A stretch of 64,000 nt of DNA from Desulfobulbus rhabdoformis (GTDB lineage: Bacteria > Desulfobacterota > Desulfobulbia > Desulfobulbales > Desulfobulbaceae). Location: positions 1 to 64,000 of the forward strand of contig NZ_JAFFQA010000021.1 in NCBI RefSeq assembly GCF_016919065.1. Direction: 5' to 3'. The notes under the pieces are model-generated. The model was not told the DNA's origin. It saw only the letters and a list, made by a program, of their open reading frames with translations, and did no database searches. Below are positions 36,576 through 45,621 of the stretch, in pieces. Position 1 is the first letter of the stretch. Every line of letters starts with the position of its first letter. The translations under genes and the position numbers were made by a program.

Positions 36576-39500
36576 ATGACTACATTTGCCCTTGGCTCGA
36601 CGTATCATGGTTTTACCCTGGATCGTGTTTCTTTTGTTGAGGAGATCAACTCAACCGTCTATCTCTTCACCCATGCGGTGCTTGGCTGCCAGGCCGTGGC
36701 CATAAAGAATCAGGACGCAAACAAGACCTTCTGTGCTTCGTTTCGCACCGTCCCAGAGGATTCCACTGGTGTGGCCCACATTCTGGAACACTCGGTGTTG
36801 ATGGGCTCGCAGAAGTACCCGGTGAAAGATGTCTTTGGCGAGATTAACAAGGGCGGTCTCATGACCTTCCTCAACGCCATGACAGGCTCCGATACGACCT
36901 GGTACCCTTTTGCCACCAGAAATGAAAAAGAGTACTTCAACATCATGGATGTCTACTGTGATGTGGTTTTTAATCCGTTACTGTTGCAAACAACCTTTGA
37001 GCAGGAAGGTTGGCACTATCACCTGGAAAACGGGGAAGACAAGCTCCAGTACATGGGTGTGGTCTTTAATGAGATGAAAGGTGCTTTCTCTGATCCGATC
37101 CGTTCGCTGTTTCATCATATCTATCAGGGGCTGATGCCGGAGTCGACCTATGCCCATGAGTCCGGTGGTGATCCCAGGCGTATTCCGGATCTGAGTTATG
37201 AGCAGTTTGTCGAGTTCCATCGCTCCCACTATCACCCCTCAAATGCCACCCTGTTTTTTTATGGTGATGCGGATTTGGAGAAGGAGCTTGCCTTTGTTCA
37301 GGATCGGTTCCTCAGTCAGTTTGATGGTCCGGTGGACAAGGCACAGATCAAGCCTGGCAGGGACGTGTCTGCACCTGTGTCTCTTGAGGACACCTATCCC
37401 GTCCAGCCGGGCAGCCCTACCGAGCAGCGCACCTTTCTTGCCATCAGCTCCTCCATCGCGACCATTGCGGATCGCAAACTCAATACCGCCTTCCAGATCA
37501 TTGCAAATATTCTGTTTAACTCAGATGGCTCGCCTTTAAAAAAGGCGGTTTTCAACTCGGGTGTCTGTAAGGACTTTGGTGGTCTTTTTCTGGCCAACTC
37601 CAGCATTAAAAGTCTGATTATTACCTACCTCGTGGGGACAGATGCTGAGAAACGTGACCACTTCCTGGCCATGTACAAGGCCACTCTAACCCGCATGGTT
37701 GATCAAGGCCTGGACCAGGAGTTGATGCTCTCTGAATTGAACAAATATGAATTTTCGGTCAGGGAAGAGATGAATAAGGCCCAGCGTGGTCTGGATCTGA
37801 TCGGCAAGGCGTTGCCAGCGATGAAGGGGGGACAGAGCCCTTTTGATGTCTTGGAGATCGATGCCCTGCTGGCTGAGATTCGGAAAGAGGCACTTGAAAA
37901 GGGCTACTTTGAACAGCTGATTCGCACCTACCTTTTGGATAACCCCGCGACCGTCACCGTGACCTTGGCACCGGATCCAGAAAAGATGGCGCAAAATGTT
38001 CTTGAGGAGCAGCAGCGGCTGGCAGCATTTAATGCCTCTCTCGATGATGAGGGGCGCAAGCAACTGGTCAACCGTACCCAAGAGCTGATGGCGCTGCAGG
38101 CAGAGGCAAACACCGTAGATGACCTGCGCAAATTACCGCGCCTTGGCCTGGACGACCTGGACAAACATCCGCCTTTTCATGAGGTCAAGCCAACGCAGCT
38201 TGGTGAGGTTGAATTTCTGGTTAATGATCTTGAAACCAATGGGATCTGTTATCTGGACATTGGTTTTGATTGTTCTTCGCTCCCCCTTGAGGTGCTTCCT
38301 TATCTGGATCTCTTTGCCACCATTGTCACTGAGATTGGAACGGCCAGCAAGGACTACATGCAGTTTGCCAAGGCAATCAATATCTGCGCCGGGGACTTCT
38401 CACACTCCTTTCAGGCCTACTCCAAAGCAGGAAATCGAGACACTGTCCGGCCGATTCTCTGGTTCCATGTCAAGGCACTGTCTTCCTACCTGAATCAGGC
38501 TATAGAATTGGTGAGCGAGGTCCTGACCTCGGTGGATTTTTCGGATGAACATCACATTGAAGAAATTCTCCAACGCGAGTTTGCTTGGGCTGAACATTCG
38601 GTACAGAGTGAAGGTTATTCACTGGCTGCCACTCGGGCCTTTTCGCACCTCAGTCAGGCTGGACGTTACAATGAGCAGGTCCATGGTGTCACCGCGTACC
38701 TGCAGCTCAAAGCGTTAGCGGCAGACTACCTGAATGGTGAGGCAACACTGCACGCAGCCCTGCGTCAGATGCGCGAACAGCTCTTTGTGCGGCAGGGCAT
38801 GGTGATTTCTGTGACCGCCGATGATAAGGACATTGTCCGTTTTCAAAGTGCAGGACTTGGCCTGGTCAAGGCCCTGCCACAGGGGGGAACGCCTGCAGCA
38901 GTCCTCGATTTTCCACAGGTTTCCAAGTGTCAGGCCCTGGCCACTTCAGCCGAGGTTGTCTATAACATCCAGACATGTACCCTCTTCCCCGATGTCTCCA
39001 CGTACAACGGCAGCTTTGAGGTCCTGCGCACCTGGATGTCCCGCGACTACCTCTGGAACACGGTACGGCAGATGGGGGGAGCTTATGGTTGCTTTATTCA
39101 GTTCAATCACCTGACCGGTAACTTTGGAATGATCAGCTATCGTGATCCCCAGGTGAAGAAAACCTATGATGCCTATGAGGCACTCCCCAAGGTGATTGGT
39201 GAGCTGAACCTGTCACAGGAGTCTATGCAGCAGTTAGTAGTCGGAGCGTATGGAACCGCTAACCCACATCAGGGACCAGCGGCCAAGGGGGCCACAGCGC
39301 GAAACAACTATCTGGCCGGGGTAACCCGAGCCTTTCGCCAGCAGCGGGTTGAGGAAATTGTTCGAGCGGGGGTGGATGATCTGCGAGGCTTTGCTCCGCA
39401 TTTTGCACGGCTGCAGGAAGAACGCAACCGTGTCACCGTGGGCAACAGCGATAAAATTCAGCAGGACAAAGCGCTCTTTGATGAAGTCATAAATTTGTAA
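36576..39500 (+). CDS. M16C metalloprotease (presequence-protease-like)
   Basis: This large zinc peptidase of the insulinase superfamily has a clamshell of two halves and degrades peptides. The 974-residue protein has the inverted zinc motif H68-I-L-E71-H72 (TGVAHILEHSVLMGS) near the N-terminus. The downstream Glu ligand falls in GVVFNEMKGAFSD (about 168). The middle carries the M16C-associated region and the C-terminal half the Arg/Tyr-type GGAYGCFIQF segment (about 843-852). No signal peptide is seen, so it is probably cytoplasmic. It follows dtd by 12 bp. A family B hairpin lies just after its stop. Confidence 0.92.
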   Translation: MTTFALGSTYHGFTLDRVSFVEEINSTVYLFTHAVLGCQAVAIKNQDANKTFCASFRTVPEDSTGVAHILEHSVLMGSQKYPVKDVFGEINKGGLMTFLNAMTGSDTTWYPFATRNEKEYFNIMDVYCDVVFNPLLLQTTFEQEGWHYHLENGEDKLQYMGVVFNEMKGAFSDPIRSLFHHIYQGLMPESTYAHESGGDPRRIPDLSYEQFVEFHRSHYHPSNATLFFYGDADLEKELAFVQDRFLSQFDGPVDKAQIKPGRDVSAPVSLEDTYPVQPGSPTEQRTFLAISSSIATIADRKLNTAFQIIANILFNSDGSPLKKAVFNSGVCKDFGGLFLANSSIKSLIITYLVGTDAEKRDHFLAMYKATLTRMVDQGLDQELMLSELNKYEFSVREEMNKAQRGLDLIGKALPAMKGGQSPFDVLEIDALLAEIRKEALEKGYFEQLIRTYLLDNPATVTVTLAPDPEKMAQNVLEEQQRLAAFNASLDDEGRKQLVNRTQELMALQAEANTVDDLRKLPRLGLDDLDKHPPFHEVKPTQLGEVEFLVNDLETNGICYLDIGFDCSSLPLEVLPYLDLFATIVTEIGTASKDYMQFAKAINICAGDFSHSFQAYSKAGNRDTVRPILWFHVKALSSYLNQAIELVSEVLTSVDFSDEHHIEEILQREFAWAEHSVQSEGYSLAATRAFSHLSQAGRYNEQVHGVTAYLQLKALAADYLNGEATLHAALRQMREQLFVRQGMVISVTADDKDIVRFQSAGLGLVKALPQGGTPAAVLDFPQVSKCQALATSAEVVYNIQTCTLFPDVSTYNGSFEVLRTWMSRDYLWNTVRQMGGAYGCFIQFNHLTGNFGMISYRDPQVKKTYDAYEALPKVIGELNLSQESMQQLVVGAYGTANPHQGPAAKGATARNNYLAGVTRAFRQQRVEEIVRAGVDDLRGFAPHFARLQEERNRVTVGNSDKIQQDKALFDEVINL

Positions 39501-39518
39501 GCAGAGCTTTCTTTTTTT

Positions 39519-39559
39519 GAATCCGTGACAGCGGTTGGAGGCAAGTGCTCACGGATTCA
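39519..39559. repeat. Repeat family B, arm-only hairpin (copy B4)
   Basis: TGAATCCGTGA (39519-39529) and TCACGGATTCA (39549-39559) are a perfect 11-bp inverted repeat around 19 bp. It lies between the convergent M16 protease and DUF1992 genes, like copy B1. Seven T residues precede it on the plus strand rather than follow it, so it is not a classic plus-strand terminator. Confidence 0.8.
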
Positions 39560-39573
39560 GGTATCTCCTCAAG

Positions 39574-39963
39574 TCATTTATCTTTCTTTGGGGTGGCCAG
39601 TCGGTCCACCACTTTCTCATAGTACAGCCCTTCTTCGCCAAGCTCAAGGCTGCGTCCCATGCGGCCTTCGAGCTTGGTTCGCAGGCAACTTATTTTTCGT
39701 AATTGCCGCACCTTTTCTTTTTCATCGGTACAGTTTGCCAGCAATTGCTCTGTGCGAATGATCTCTTTTTGGAGGACAACCTCCTCCGGGACAAATCCAC
39801 TGTTCTTGAGCAGACGGTACGCCATGCGCAGGTCAGGCGGAACATTGCTCAGATCTTCTTTGGGCAGTGGCTTGTTTTTCCAGTGACTGAGATCGGGGAG
39901 CGTGTCCTCTTCCATGGCCTGTTTTATTTTGCGCTCGGCAATTTGTTGGATAAAGGAGAGCAT
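39574..39963 (-). CDS. DUF1992 (DnaJ-C28-like) protein
   Basis: The 129-residue protein matches the DUF1992 family: AERKIKQAMEEDTLPDLSHWKNKPLP at the N-terminus, then PPDLRMAYRLLKNSGFVPEEVVLQKEI, followed by a coiled-coil-prone helix. The family is related to the DNAJC28 conserved domain; its function is unknown. It is an isolated minus-strand gene, convergent with the M16 protease and divergent from the next secreted-protein gene. Confidence 0.9.
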   Translation of the reverse strand: MLSFIQQIAERKIKQAMEEDTLPDLSHWKNKPLPKEDLSNVPPDLRMAYRLLKNSGFVPEEVVLQKEIIRTEQLLANCTDEKEKVRQLRKISCLRTKLEGRMGRSLELGEEGLYYEKVVDRLATPKKDK

Positions 39964-40062
39964 AGACTGTTTCCCTTGAGTTGTGGCTTGGACTCGTTAC
40001 AATAGGTTACATCCCACAAAAGGTATACCCTTGCACAATACTACAAAAAATAGGAGTGGTGT

Positions 40063-40923
40063 ATGAACATGCGACGTTTGTTGGTTGTCTCCCTCGGGGT
40101 ACTCATGACCGGAACCCTAGCCTGGGGAGCGGAGTTTCCTTGGGAGGTGAAATTGCCCTTCAAGGAGGCGACGATCCATTATCAGCTCAGTGGAATGGAG
40201 CAAGGTGAAGAGGTGCTTTACATTAAAGACTACGGCCGCATGCTGGCTAGTTATCACACCGCCTCAACCTCCATGATGGGGATGACCACCAAAAGCGAAA
40301 CCGTGGAGATCACCACTCCCGATTGGGTCTCAACCTATGATCTGGTCGAGCAGACTGCTTCCAAAACCACCAATCCCAACAAACTGTATCAAAGAGAATA
40401 TAACAAGCTGAGCCGTAGCGAGAAGAAGAATTTCAAGAAAAACGCGACATCGTTAGGGGCCGGTATGTCGGCCCAGATGGGAGGCGATGTCACCCAGACA
40501 AAGGGAAGTTTTTTAGGCTATGACTGCGACGTTGTCACCGTCAAGGGGATGTCTACCAGCTATGTTCTTGAGGGGACGGATATTCCTCTGAAGACCGTGG
40601 TCTCCATGATGGGGATGAAAAGTACGGTCGAGGCCACCACTGTTGACACCTCCTCGCCTGTTCCGGACAGTGTCTTTGAGCCGCCGGTTGGTCTGACCGC
40701 CGAGTATGATCCCCAGGCCGAGGCCGCGTTGGAGGGCACGGTTCAGCAGATGGTCAATAGCTTTAAGGAGCCAGACGGAGGCGCGACGATGCAGCAGCAA
40801 TCCGGTATGGGGGCAATGACGACCCCTCGGATGGATGCTATGCAGGCAGATGGGGTGAGCGCAGATGAACAGGCTGAAATGATGCGTCGTATGCAGGAGG
40901 CTATGAAGAATATGCAGCAGTAA
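40063..40923 (+). CDS. Secreted protein, DUF4412-like, Met/Gln-rich tail
   Basis: The 286-residue protein has a clear signal peptide (MRRLLVVSLGVLMTGTLAWG-AE). The mature part is beta-rich in appearance, with the LYIKDYGRMLASYHTASTS and FLGYDCDVVTVKGMSTSYVLEG segments seen in DUF4412-type periplasmic proteins. The C-terminal 60 residues are rich in Met and Gln (MQQQSGMGAMTT, then MRRMQEAMKNMQQ). A second Met at residue 3 could be the start. No operon partner; a bidirectional terminator follows. Function is unknown. The family assignment is tentative; secretion is well supported. Confidence 0.75.
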   Translation: MNMRRLLVVSLGVLMTGTLAWGAEFPWEVKLPFKEATIHYQLSGMEQGEEVLYIKDYGRMLASYHTASTSMMGMTTKSETVEITTPDWVSTYDLVEQTASKTTNPNKLYQREYNKLSRSEKKNFKKNATSLGAGMSAQMGGDVTQTKGSFLGYDCDVVTVKGMSTSYVLEGTDIPLKTVVSMMGMKSTVEATTVDTSSPVPDSVFEPPVGLTAEYDPQAEAALEGTVQQMVNSFKEPDGGATMQQQSGMGAMTTPRMDAMQADGVSADEQAEMMRRMQEAMKNMQQ

Positions 40924-40963
40924 CCTATTCCCTCCTGCAACTTTCACGGTCTGTAGGTCCATT

Positions 40964-41003
40964 AAAAAAGCCCTTGAAGCATAGCGCTTCGAGGGCTTTT
41001 TTA
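40964..41003. terminator. Bidirectional rho-independent terminator
   Basis: AAGCCCTTGAAGC and GCTTCGAGGGCTT form a near-perfect stem with a 5-nt loop. The stem is flanked by six A residues on the left and six T residues on the right, so it can work on both strands. It separates the convergent secreted-protein gene and nadB. Confidence 0.92.
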
Positions 41004-41030
41004 GTGGGGAATGAATGCTTTTAAAAGGGA

Positions 41031-42635
41031 TTACGGTTTTTGCAGCACCGTATCCTTGAGCCAGCTCTGATCATCTTTCTGAGGATAGTCCTCAATATAA
41101 TGCAGTCCTCGAGACTCTTTACGCAGGCTGGCGCTCTGAACGATCAAATCAGCGACAACCGCCAGATTACGTAGCTCGACCAGATCTGGTGTGAGCAAAT
41201 AGTCGTAGAAATGTTCTTTGATCTCTTTCACCATCCAGCTCAGTCGTGTCTGGATCAGATCGAGACGTTTTTGGCGGCGAACAATGCCGACGTAGTCCCA
41301 CATCAGTTGTCGAAGCTGATCCCAGTTGTGTTTAATCAGGATGGATTCATCAAGAATTTCCGCTCCCCCGGTTCGCCATGGGGCTATCTCTATGCGCTCT
41401 AGTCCACGGATTTCTTCAATGCGTTCTTTGATCTGCTTAGCGGCTCTATGGGCAAAGACCACCGCTTCAAGCAGTGAATTTGAGGCAAGCCGGTTGGCTC
41501 CATGAAGTCCGGTGCAGGCGGTTTCCCCCAGGACCATGAGGTTGTTGATGGAGCTGTTCCCGTTTTCATCCACCACGACCCCTCCACACATGTAATGGGC
41601 CGCGGGCACAACTGGAATCGGTTGCTGGGTCAGGTCTACCCCGTATTTTTTGCAGGTACCGTAGATGTTGGGGAATCGCTCGCGAAGAAATTCAGCCGGT
41701 TTATGGGTGATGTCCAGATAGACACAGTCGGTGCCGGTCCGTTTCATCTCCGCGTCAATACCTCTGGCGACAGCATCGCGTGTGGCCAGGTCGCCCCGAG
41801 GGTCGTATTTCTTCATGAAGGCTTCGCCCTCTTGATTGATGAGAATCGCGCCTTCGCCTCGAACCGCCTCGGAAATAAGAAAGTTTTTAGCCTCGCGGTT
41901 AAAGAAACAGGTGGGGTGAAATTGAATGAATTCCAGATTGGCCACCTGGGCTCCAGCACGGTAGGCCATGGCAACACCATCGCCGGTGGCGATATCCGGG
42001 TTGGTTGTATAGAGATAGACCTTGCCGCATCCGCCGGTACAGAGTACGGTGACACCAGCATAATGGGTTTCGACCTCGCCGGTGATCCGGTTGAGTACAT
42101 AGGCCCCCAGGCAGCGATCTCCATTCTTGCGTTCCTGGCCTCGCGCTTTTGACTCGATCAACAGGTCAATGGCCAGGTGGTCTTCGAGCACAGTGACGTT
42201 GGGATTGGCCTCTATCTGCTTAATCAGCGCCCGCTCGATTTCCTTGCCGGTAATGTCGGTTGCATGGGCAACCCTCCGGGCCGAGTGGCCGCCTTCCATC
42301 CCCAGATCGAAATCTTCACCGTTCTCACCCAGCTGGAAACGAACACCTAAATCCATCAACTCGCGGACCCGATCGGGTCCTTCGGTGGTTACAATACGAA
42401 CAATATTCTTATCGCAAATTCCATCCCCAGAGCACAGGGTGTCGGCGATATGCGCCTCCACCGAGTCCTCTACGGAGAGTACCGCAGCTACACCGCCCTG
42501 GGCCAGGTTGGTGGCCGTGTCGGCTTTTTTCTTTTTTGTGATCAAGGTCACCTTGGAAAACTGCGCAACCTTCAGAGCAAACGACAGCCCCGACACACCA
42601 CTACCAATAATGAGTACATCGCTATATTCCGTCAT
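41031..42635 (-). CDS. nadB: L-aspartate oxidase NadB
   Basis: NadB oxidises L-aspartate to iminoaspartate, the first step of de novo NAD synthesis; fumarate is the likely acceptor in an anaerobe. The 534-residue protein starts MTEYSDVLIIGSGVSGLSFAL, the FAD dinucleotide-binding motif. It has TNLAQGGVAAVL, EGGHSARRVAHATDITGKEIE (substrate loop) and AAHYMCGGVVVDENGNSSI. I choose the ATG at 42635 because it places the FAD motif at the usual distance; upstream in-frame residues include the parS site and do not look like protein. The parS site lies 22 bp upstream of the start. Confidence 0.95.
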   Translation of the reverse strand: MTEYSDVLIIGSGVSGLSFALKVAQFSKVTLITKKKKADTATNLAQGGVAAVLSVEDSVEAHIADTLCSGDGICDKNIVRIVTTEGPDRVRELMDLGVRFQLGENGEDFDLGMEGGHSARRVAHATDITGKEIERALIKQIEANPNVTVLEDHLAIDLLIESKARGQERKNGDRCLGAYVLNRITGEVETHYAGVTVLCTGGCGKVYLYTTNPDIATGDGVAMAYRAGAQVANLEFIQFHPTCFFNREAKNFLISEAVRGEGAILINQEGEAFMKKYDPRGDLATRDAVARGIDAEMKRTGTDCVYLDITHKPAEFLRERFPNIYGTCKKYGVDLTQQPIPVVPAAHYMCGGVVVDENGNSSINNLMVLGETACTGLHGANRLASNSLLEAVVFAHRAAKQIKERIEEIRGLERIEIAPWRTGGAEILDESILIKHNWDQLRQLMWDYVGIVRRQKRLDLIQTRLSWMVKEIKEHFYDYLLTPDLVELRNLAVVADLIVQSASLRKESRGLHYIEDYPQKDDQSWLKDTVLQKP

Positions 42636-42656
42636 ACTAGGGTCCCGCGCCGACAA

Positions 42657-42672
42657 TGTTTCACGTGAAACA
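42657..42672. promoter_or_regulatory. parS centromere site
   Basis: TGTTTCACGTGAAACA is a perfect 16-bp palindrome identical to the universal chromosomal parS consensus bound by ParB. It lies 208 bp upstream of parA and 22 bp upstream of nadB. ParB loading here seeds spreading and SMC recruitment. Presence of parS and parAB suggests the region lies in the origin half of the chromosome. Confidence 0.97.
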
Positions 42673-42879
42673 TATTGGCTTTGAAAAAAGTCACATTCGT
42701 ACCGGACACCGCAAAATGGTTGATTTGCAGGCCCGAACAGCCATTCGCACACGTTAATACGAATGGCAAACAATAGCCAAAGTGAATTTGGTGGCAAGAG
42801 AACTATTCTCTGGGAAGCGAGAGTATAGTATACTGATTGAATGTTTCATTAACAAAGAGCCGTCAGGAGAAGATTTACC

Positions 42880-43656
42880 GTGGAATCACACATTATCGCT
42901 TTAGCCAACCAAAAAGGTGGCGTCGGGAAAACCACAACCGCGTTGAACCTCGCTGCCGTTCTGGCGAGCAAAGGGAAAAAGGTGCTGTTGGTCGATTCTG
43001 ATCCCCAAGGGAATGCTTCCAGCGGTGTGGGCGTCTTTAAATCCAGTAACGAAAAAAATATCTATAATTGCTACACCGGCACCCAAGAAGCGGCGGAGTG
43101 CATTCAGCCCACCAATGTTAAAAACCTATCGGTTTTACCGGCCTCCATGGACCTGGTCGGGGTTGAGGTTGAGTTGATCAGCCAGGCCAACAGAGAGAAA
43201 CGACTCAAGGGTGTCCTGCGTTCTGTCCGTGACTCGTTTCACTATATTTTCATTGATTGTCCGCCTTCACTGGGGATGTTGACACTCAACAGCCTCACTG
43301 CCGCAGACTCGGTTCTGATTCCCCTGCAGTGTGAATATTTTGCCATGGAAGGTTTGGCGCAACTGATCTCCACCATCCGTAAAGTGAAAAAAACACTGAA
43401 CCGGGATCTCTACATAGAAGGGCTCTTGCTGACCATGTATGATAAGCGCAATCGGCTAACCCATTCCGTTGCCAGCGAAATCCAGCGTCATTTTGGTGAG
43501 CAGGTCTACGCGACGGTTATTCCACGCAATGTCCGGTTGAGTGAAAGTCCCAGCCATGGGCAGACCATTATTGAGTACGATGCCAGTTGTCCGGGGGCCA
43601 AGGCCTATAAAAAGCTGGGGGCCGAATTTCTCAAACGAGCCAAAGGGAGAGCATAA
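42880..43656 (+). CDS. parA: Chromosome partitioning ATPase ParA (Soj)
   Basis: ParA is the Walker-type ATPase that positions ParB-parS complexes. The 258-residue protein has the deviant Walker A motif KGGVGKTT (residues 12-19), DSDPQGNASSG and the Walker B-like YIFIDCPPSLG (about 125-135). The start is GTG at 42880 with GGAG upstream. The small size without an N-terminal HTH is typical of chromosomal ParA (Ib-like Soj). Its stop overlaps the parB start (TAATG). Confidence 0.96.
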   Translation: MESHIIALANQKGGVGKTTTALNLAAVLASKGKKVLLVDSDPQGNASSGVGVFKSSNEKNIYNCYTGTQEAAECIQPTNVKNLSVLPASMDLVGVEVELISQANREKRLKGVLRSVRDSFHYIFIDCPPSLGMLTLNSLTAADSVLIPLQCEYFAMEGLAQLISTIRKVKKTLNRDLYIEGLLLTMYDKRNRLTHSVASEIQRHFGEQVYATVIPRNVRLSESPSHGQTIIEYDASCPGAKAYKKLGAEFLKRAKGRA

Positions 43657-44531
43657 TGGGAAAAAGTGTCTTGGGTCGCGGTGTCGGTGCCTTGTTGTCG
43701 GAGGAGACTTTTGATGAGGAAGATAAGTATTTTCTTTGCGATATCGACAAGATAGTCCCAAATCCCCATCAGCCGCGCAGTCATTTTGATCCAGAAAAGC
43801 TGCAAGAACTTGCTGATTCTATAGCAGAAAAAGGGATTATTCAGCCGCTGCTCGTTATTAAGGACAAAGGCAGCCGCTATACTCTCATCGCCGGAGAGCG
43901 GAGGTTGCGAGCCGCCAAGTTGGCCAGCCTGGACGAGGTCCCGGTGGTGGTGATGGATGAGGCCGGAGACCGGGAACATCTCGAACTGGCCCTGATTGAA
44001 AACATTCAGCGCCATGATCTCAACGCCATTGAAGAGGCGCAGGCGTACAGTCGCCTCATGGAGGAGTTCTCGCTCACCCAGGAAGAAGTGGCCCAAAAGG
44101 TCGGGCGCAAACGCTCTACCGTGACCAATGTGTTGCGGCTGCTGCACCTCCCTGCCCCACTGCAGGAGGATGTGGTGCTTGGAAATATTAGCGAGGGGCA
44201 CGCCCGAGTGTTACTGCGGGTCAAAGAAGATCCGGAGCAGATGCAACTGATTCGAGATCGCATTGTTGCAGAGGGGCTTTCGGTGCGGGCTGCGGAGCGT
44301 CTCTGCAATGGGAAAAAACAAAAGATGCCAGCCAAGGCAAGTGAAGCCCGACCCCAAACCGTGGTCAAAGAAGAACTGCCGGCAACGTACTGTAATACTT
44401 TGACCAACCAGCTGACCAACCAGCTGAATACCAAGGTGCGTATCGTTCAGCAGGGACCTCGCGGTAAGCTTGAGATCGAATACTATTCAAGCGATGATCT
44501 GGATCGTTTGGTTGGCCTGCTCTCTCAGTAA
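43656..44531 (+). CDS. parB: Chromosome partitioning CTPase ParB (Spo0J)
   Basis: ParB binds parS and, as a CTP-switch clamp, slides onto flanking DNA. The 291-residue protein begins GKSVLGRGVGALL, shows IVPNPHQPRSHFD, then the CTP-binding GERRLRAAKLA (about 75-85) and ENIQRHDLNAIEEAQAY. An HTH follows (LTQEEVAQKVGRKRSTVTNVLRLL). The C-terminal dimerisation region contains KLEIEYYSSDDLDRL. It overlaps parA by 1 nt. A perfect parS lies nearby. Confidence 0.97.
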   Translation: MGKSVLGRGVGALLSEETFDEEDKYFLCDIDKIVPNPHQPRSHFDPEKLQELADSIAEKGIIQPLLVIKDKGSRYTLIAGERRLRAAKLASLDEVPVVVMDEAGDREHLELALIENIQRHDLNAIEEAQAYSRLMEEFSLTQEEVAQKVGRKRSTVTNVLRLLHLPAPLQEDVVLGNISEGHARVLLRVKEDPEQMQLIRDRIVAEGLSVRAAERLCNGKKQKMPAKASEARPQTVVKEELPATYCNTLTNQLTNQLNTKVRIVQQGPRGKLEIEYYSSDDLDRLVGLLSQ

Positions 44532-44544
44532 CGGCTCTGGCGCT

Positions 44545-44712
44545 ATGGTTTCACCTGCACCCAAAAACAGCAAACCTGCATTGCGCACACTGCCTCTGGT
44601 GACGATGGCCATCTTTCTCGGGCTTGTGCTTTTGGGGATTAGCTTGGGAGAGCCTGAGCGGGTGCTGCAGCAGGCTCGCTCGATTTGTCTTGCCTGTATA
44701 GGGATCGGATAA
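44545..44712 (+). CDS. Small CXXC membrane protein (CD1871A-like)
   Basis: The 55-residue protein has one membrane segment (about 17-37, LVTMAIFLGLVLLGISLG) and ends ARSICLACIGIG. The terminal CxxC-IGIG tail is characteristic of small CD1871A-type proteins that occur next to 4Fe-4S membrane proteins. Its stop directly abuts the ATG of the polyferredoxin gene, strongly implying co-expression. The start at 44545 has no strong ribosome site but follows parB by only 13 bp. Function is unknown; a redox or metal role is inferred from the neighbour. Confidence 0.75.
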   Translation: MVSPAPKNSKPALRTLPLVTMAIFLGLVLLGISLGEPERVLQQARSICLACIGIG

Positions 44713-45621
44713 ATGCAACGCTTGCGGCAGTGGATACAGTTCATCTTTACCCTGCTTACCAATGGGTACTGGGGATTTCTCGGAAGCGGCAGCCTTTACC
44801 AGGGGCCGTTAAAGGTCCTCTGCTCTCCAGGACTGAACTGCTACTCCTGTCCAGCCTCTACCACCTTTTGTCCCATTGGCAGCCTGCAGCAGTTACTTCT
44901 TGGCGTGCGTATGTCCTTTGCTGCTGGCCAGCTTTTTATCGGGACCTATGTCGTGGGAGCCGTCGGCCTCTTGGCGGCTTCATTCGGGCGTTTTATCTGT
45001 GGTTGGGCCTGCCCCTTTGGCTGGCTTCAGGAGTGGTTGCACCGTATCCCCTCGCCCACAGTTTCCCTGCCTTCCTGGCTTGGCTGGTGCCGTTATTTCG
45101 TCCTGGTAGTAACTGTTGTGCTCCTGCCCCTGCTTCTGCTCAATGATTTTGATATGGGCTTGCCCTGGTTCTGTAAGTTCCTTTGCCCTGCCGGAACCCT
45201 GGAAGCCGGTATCTCCATGCTTGTGCTTGACTCGAGCCTGAGGTCCAGTATTGGCTGGCTCTTTGTCAATAAGCTCATTCTGCTGACTCTCACCCTGATT
45301 GCCAGTGTGCTCATCTCCCGTCCGTTTTGTCGAGTTCTCTGTCCGCTGGGGGCTTTTTACGGCCTCTTTAACAGGATCAGCCTGATTAGGTTGAAATTTG
45401 CTGCGGATAAATGTACAAAGTGCGGTGCGTGTCATCGGGTTTGTCCTGTTGAGATTCGAGTTGATGAGGCACCCAACTCACATGCCTGTATACGTTGCCT
45501 TCGCTGCCTGCACGAATGTCGGTATGGGGCGCTGGGGCTTGATATCGCAGGATATCCCGTCCATGTAGGAGCACCAACGTTTTCCGCTGAGGAATTGCAC
45601 AACCACGGAACCGATCCATGA
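44713..45621 (+). CDS. NapH-like 4Fe-4S membrane polyferredoxin
   Basis: This inner-membrane electron-transfer protein of the NapH/MauN/CcoG-like group has about five membrane segments. Paired Cys-Pro motifs occur at membrane borders (CGWACPFGWLQEW, CKFLCPAGTLE, CRVLCPLGAFYGLFNR). A C-terminal two-cluster ferredoxin part follows (CTKCGACHRVCP and CIRCLRCLHEC, about 237-275), although the second lacks the usual final CP. An N-terminal CYSCPASTTFCPIG stretch adds more Cys. It lies between a small CXXC protein and an SH3b protein, overlapping the latter by 4 nt. Electron donor and acceptor are unknown. Confidence 0.9.
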   Translation: MQRLRQWIQFIFTLLTNGYWGFLGSGSLYQGPLKVLCSPGLNCYSCPASTTFCPIGSLQQLLLGVRMSFAAGQLFIGTYVVGAVGLLAASFGRFICGWACPFGWLQEWLHRIPSPTVSLPSWLGWCRYFVLVVTVVLLPLLLLNDFDMGLPWFCKFLCPAGTLEAGISMLVLDSSLRSSIGWLFVNKLILLTLTLIASVLISRPFCRVLCPLGAFYGLFNRISLIRLKFAADKCTKCGACHRVCPVEIRVDEAPNSHACIRCLRCLHECRYGALGLDIAGYPVHVGAPTFSAEELHNHGTDP

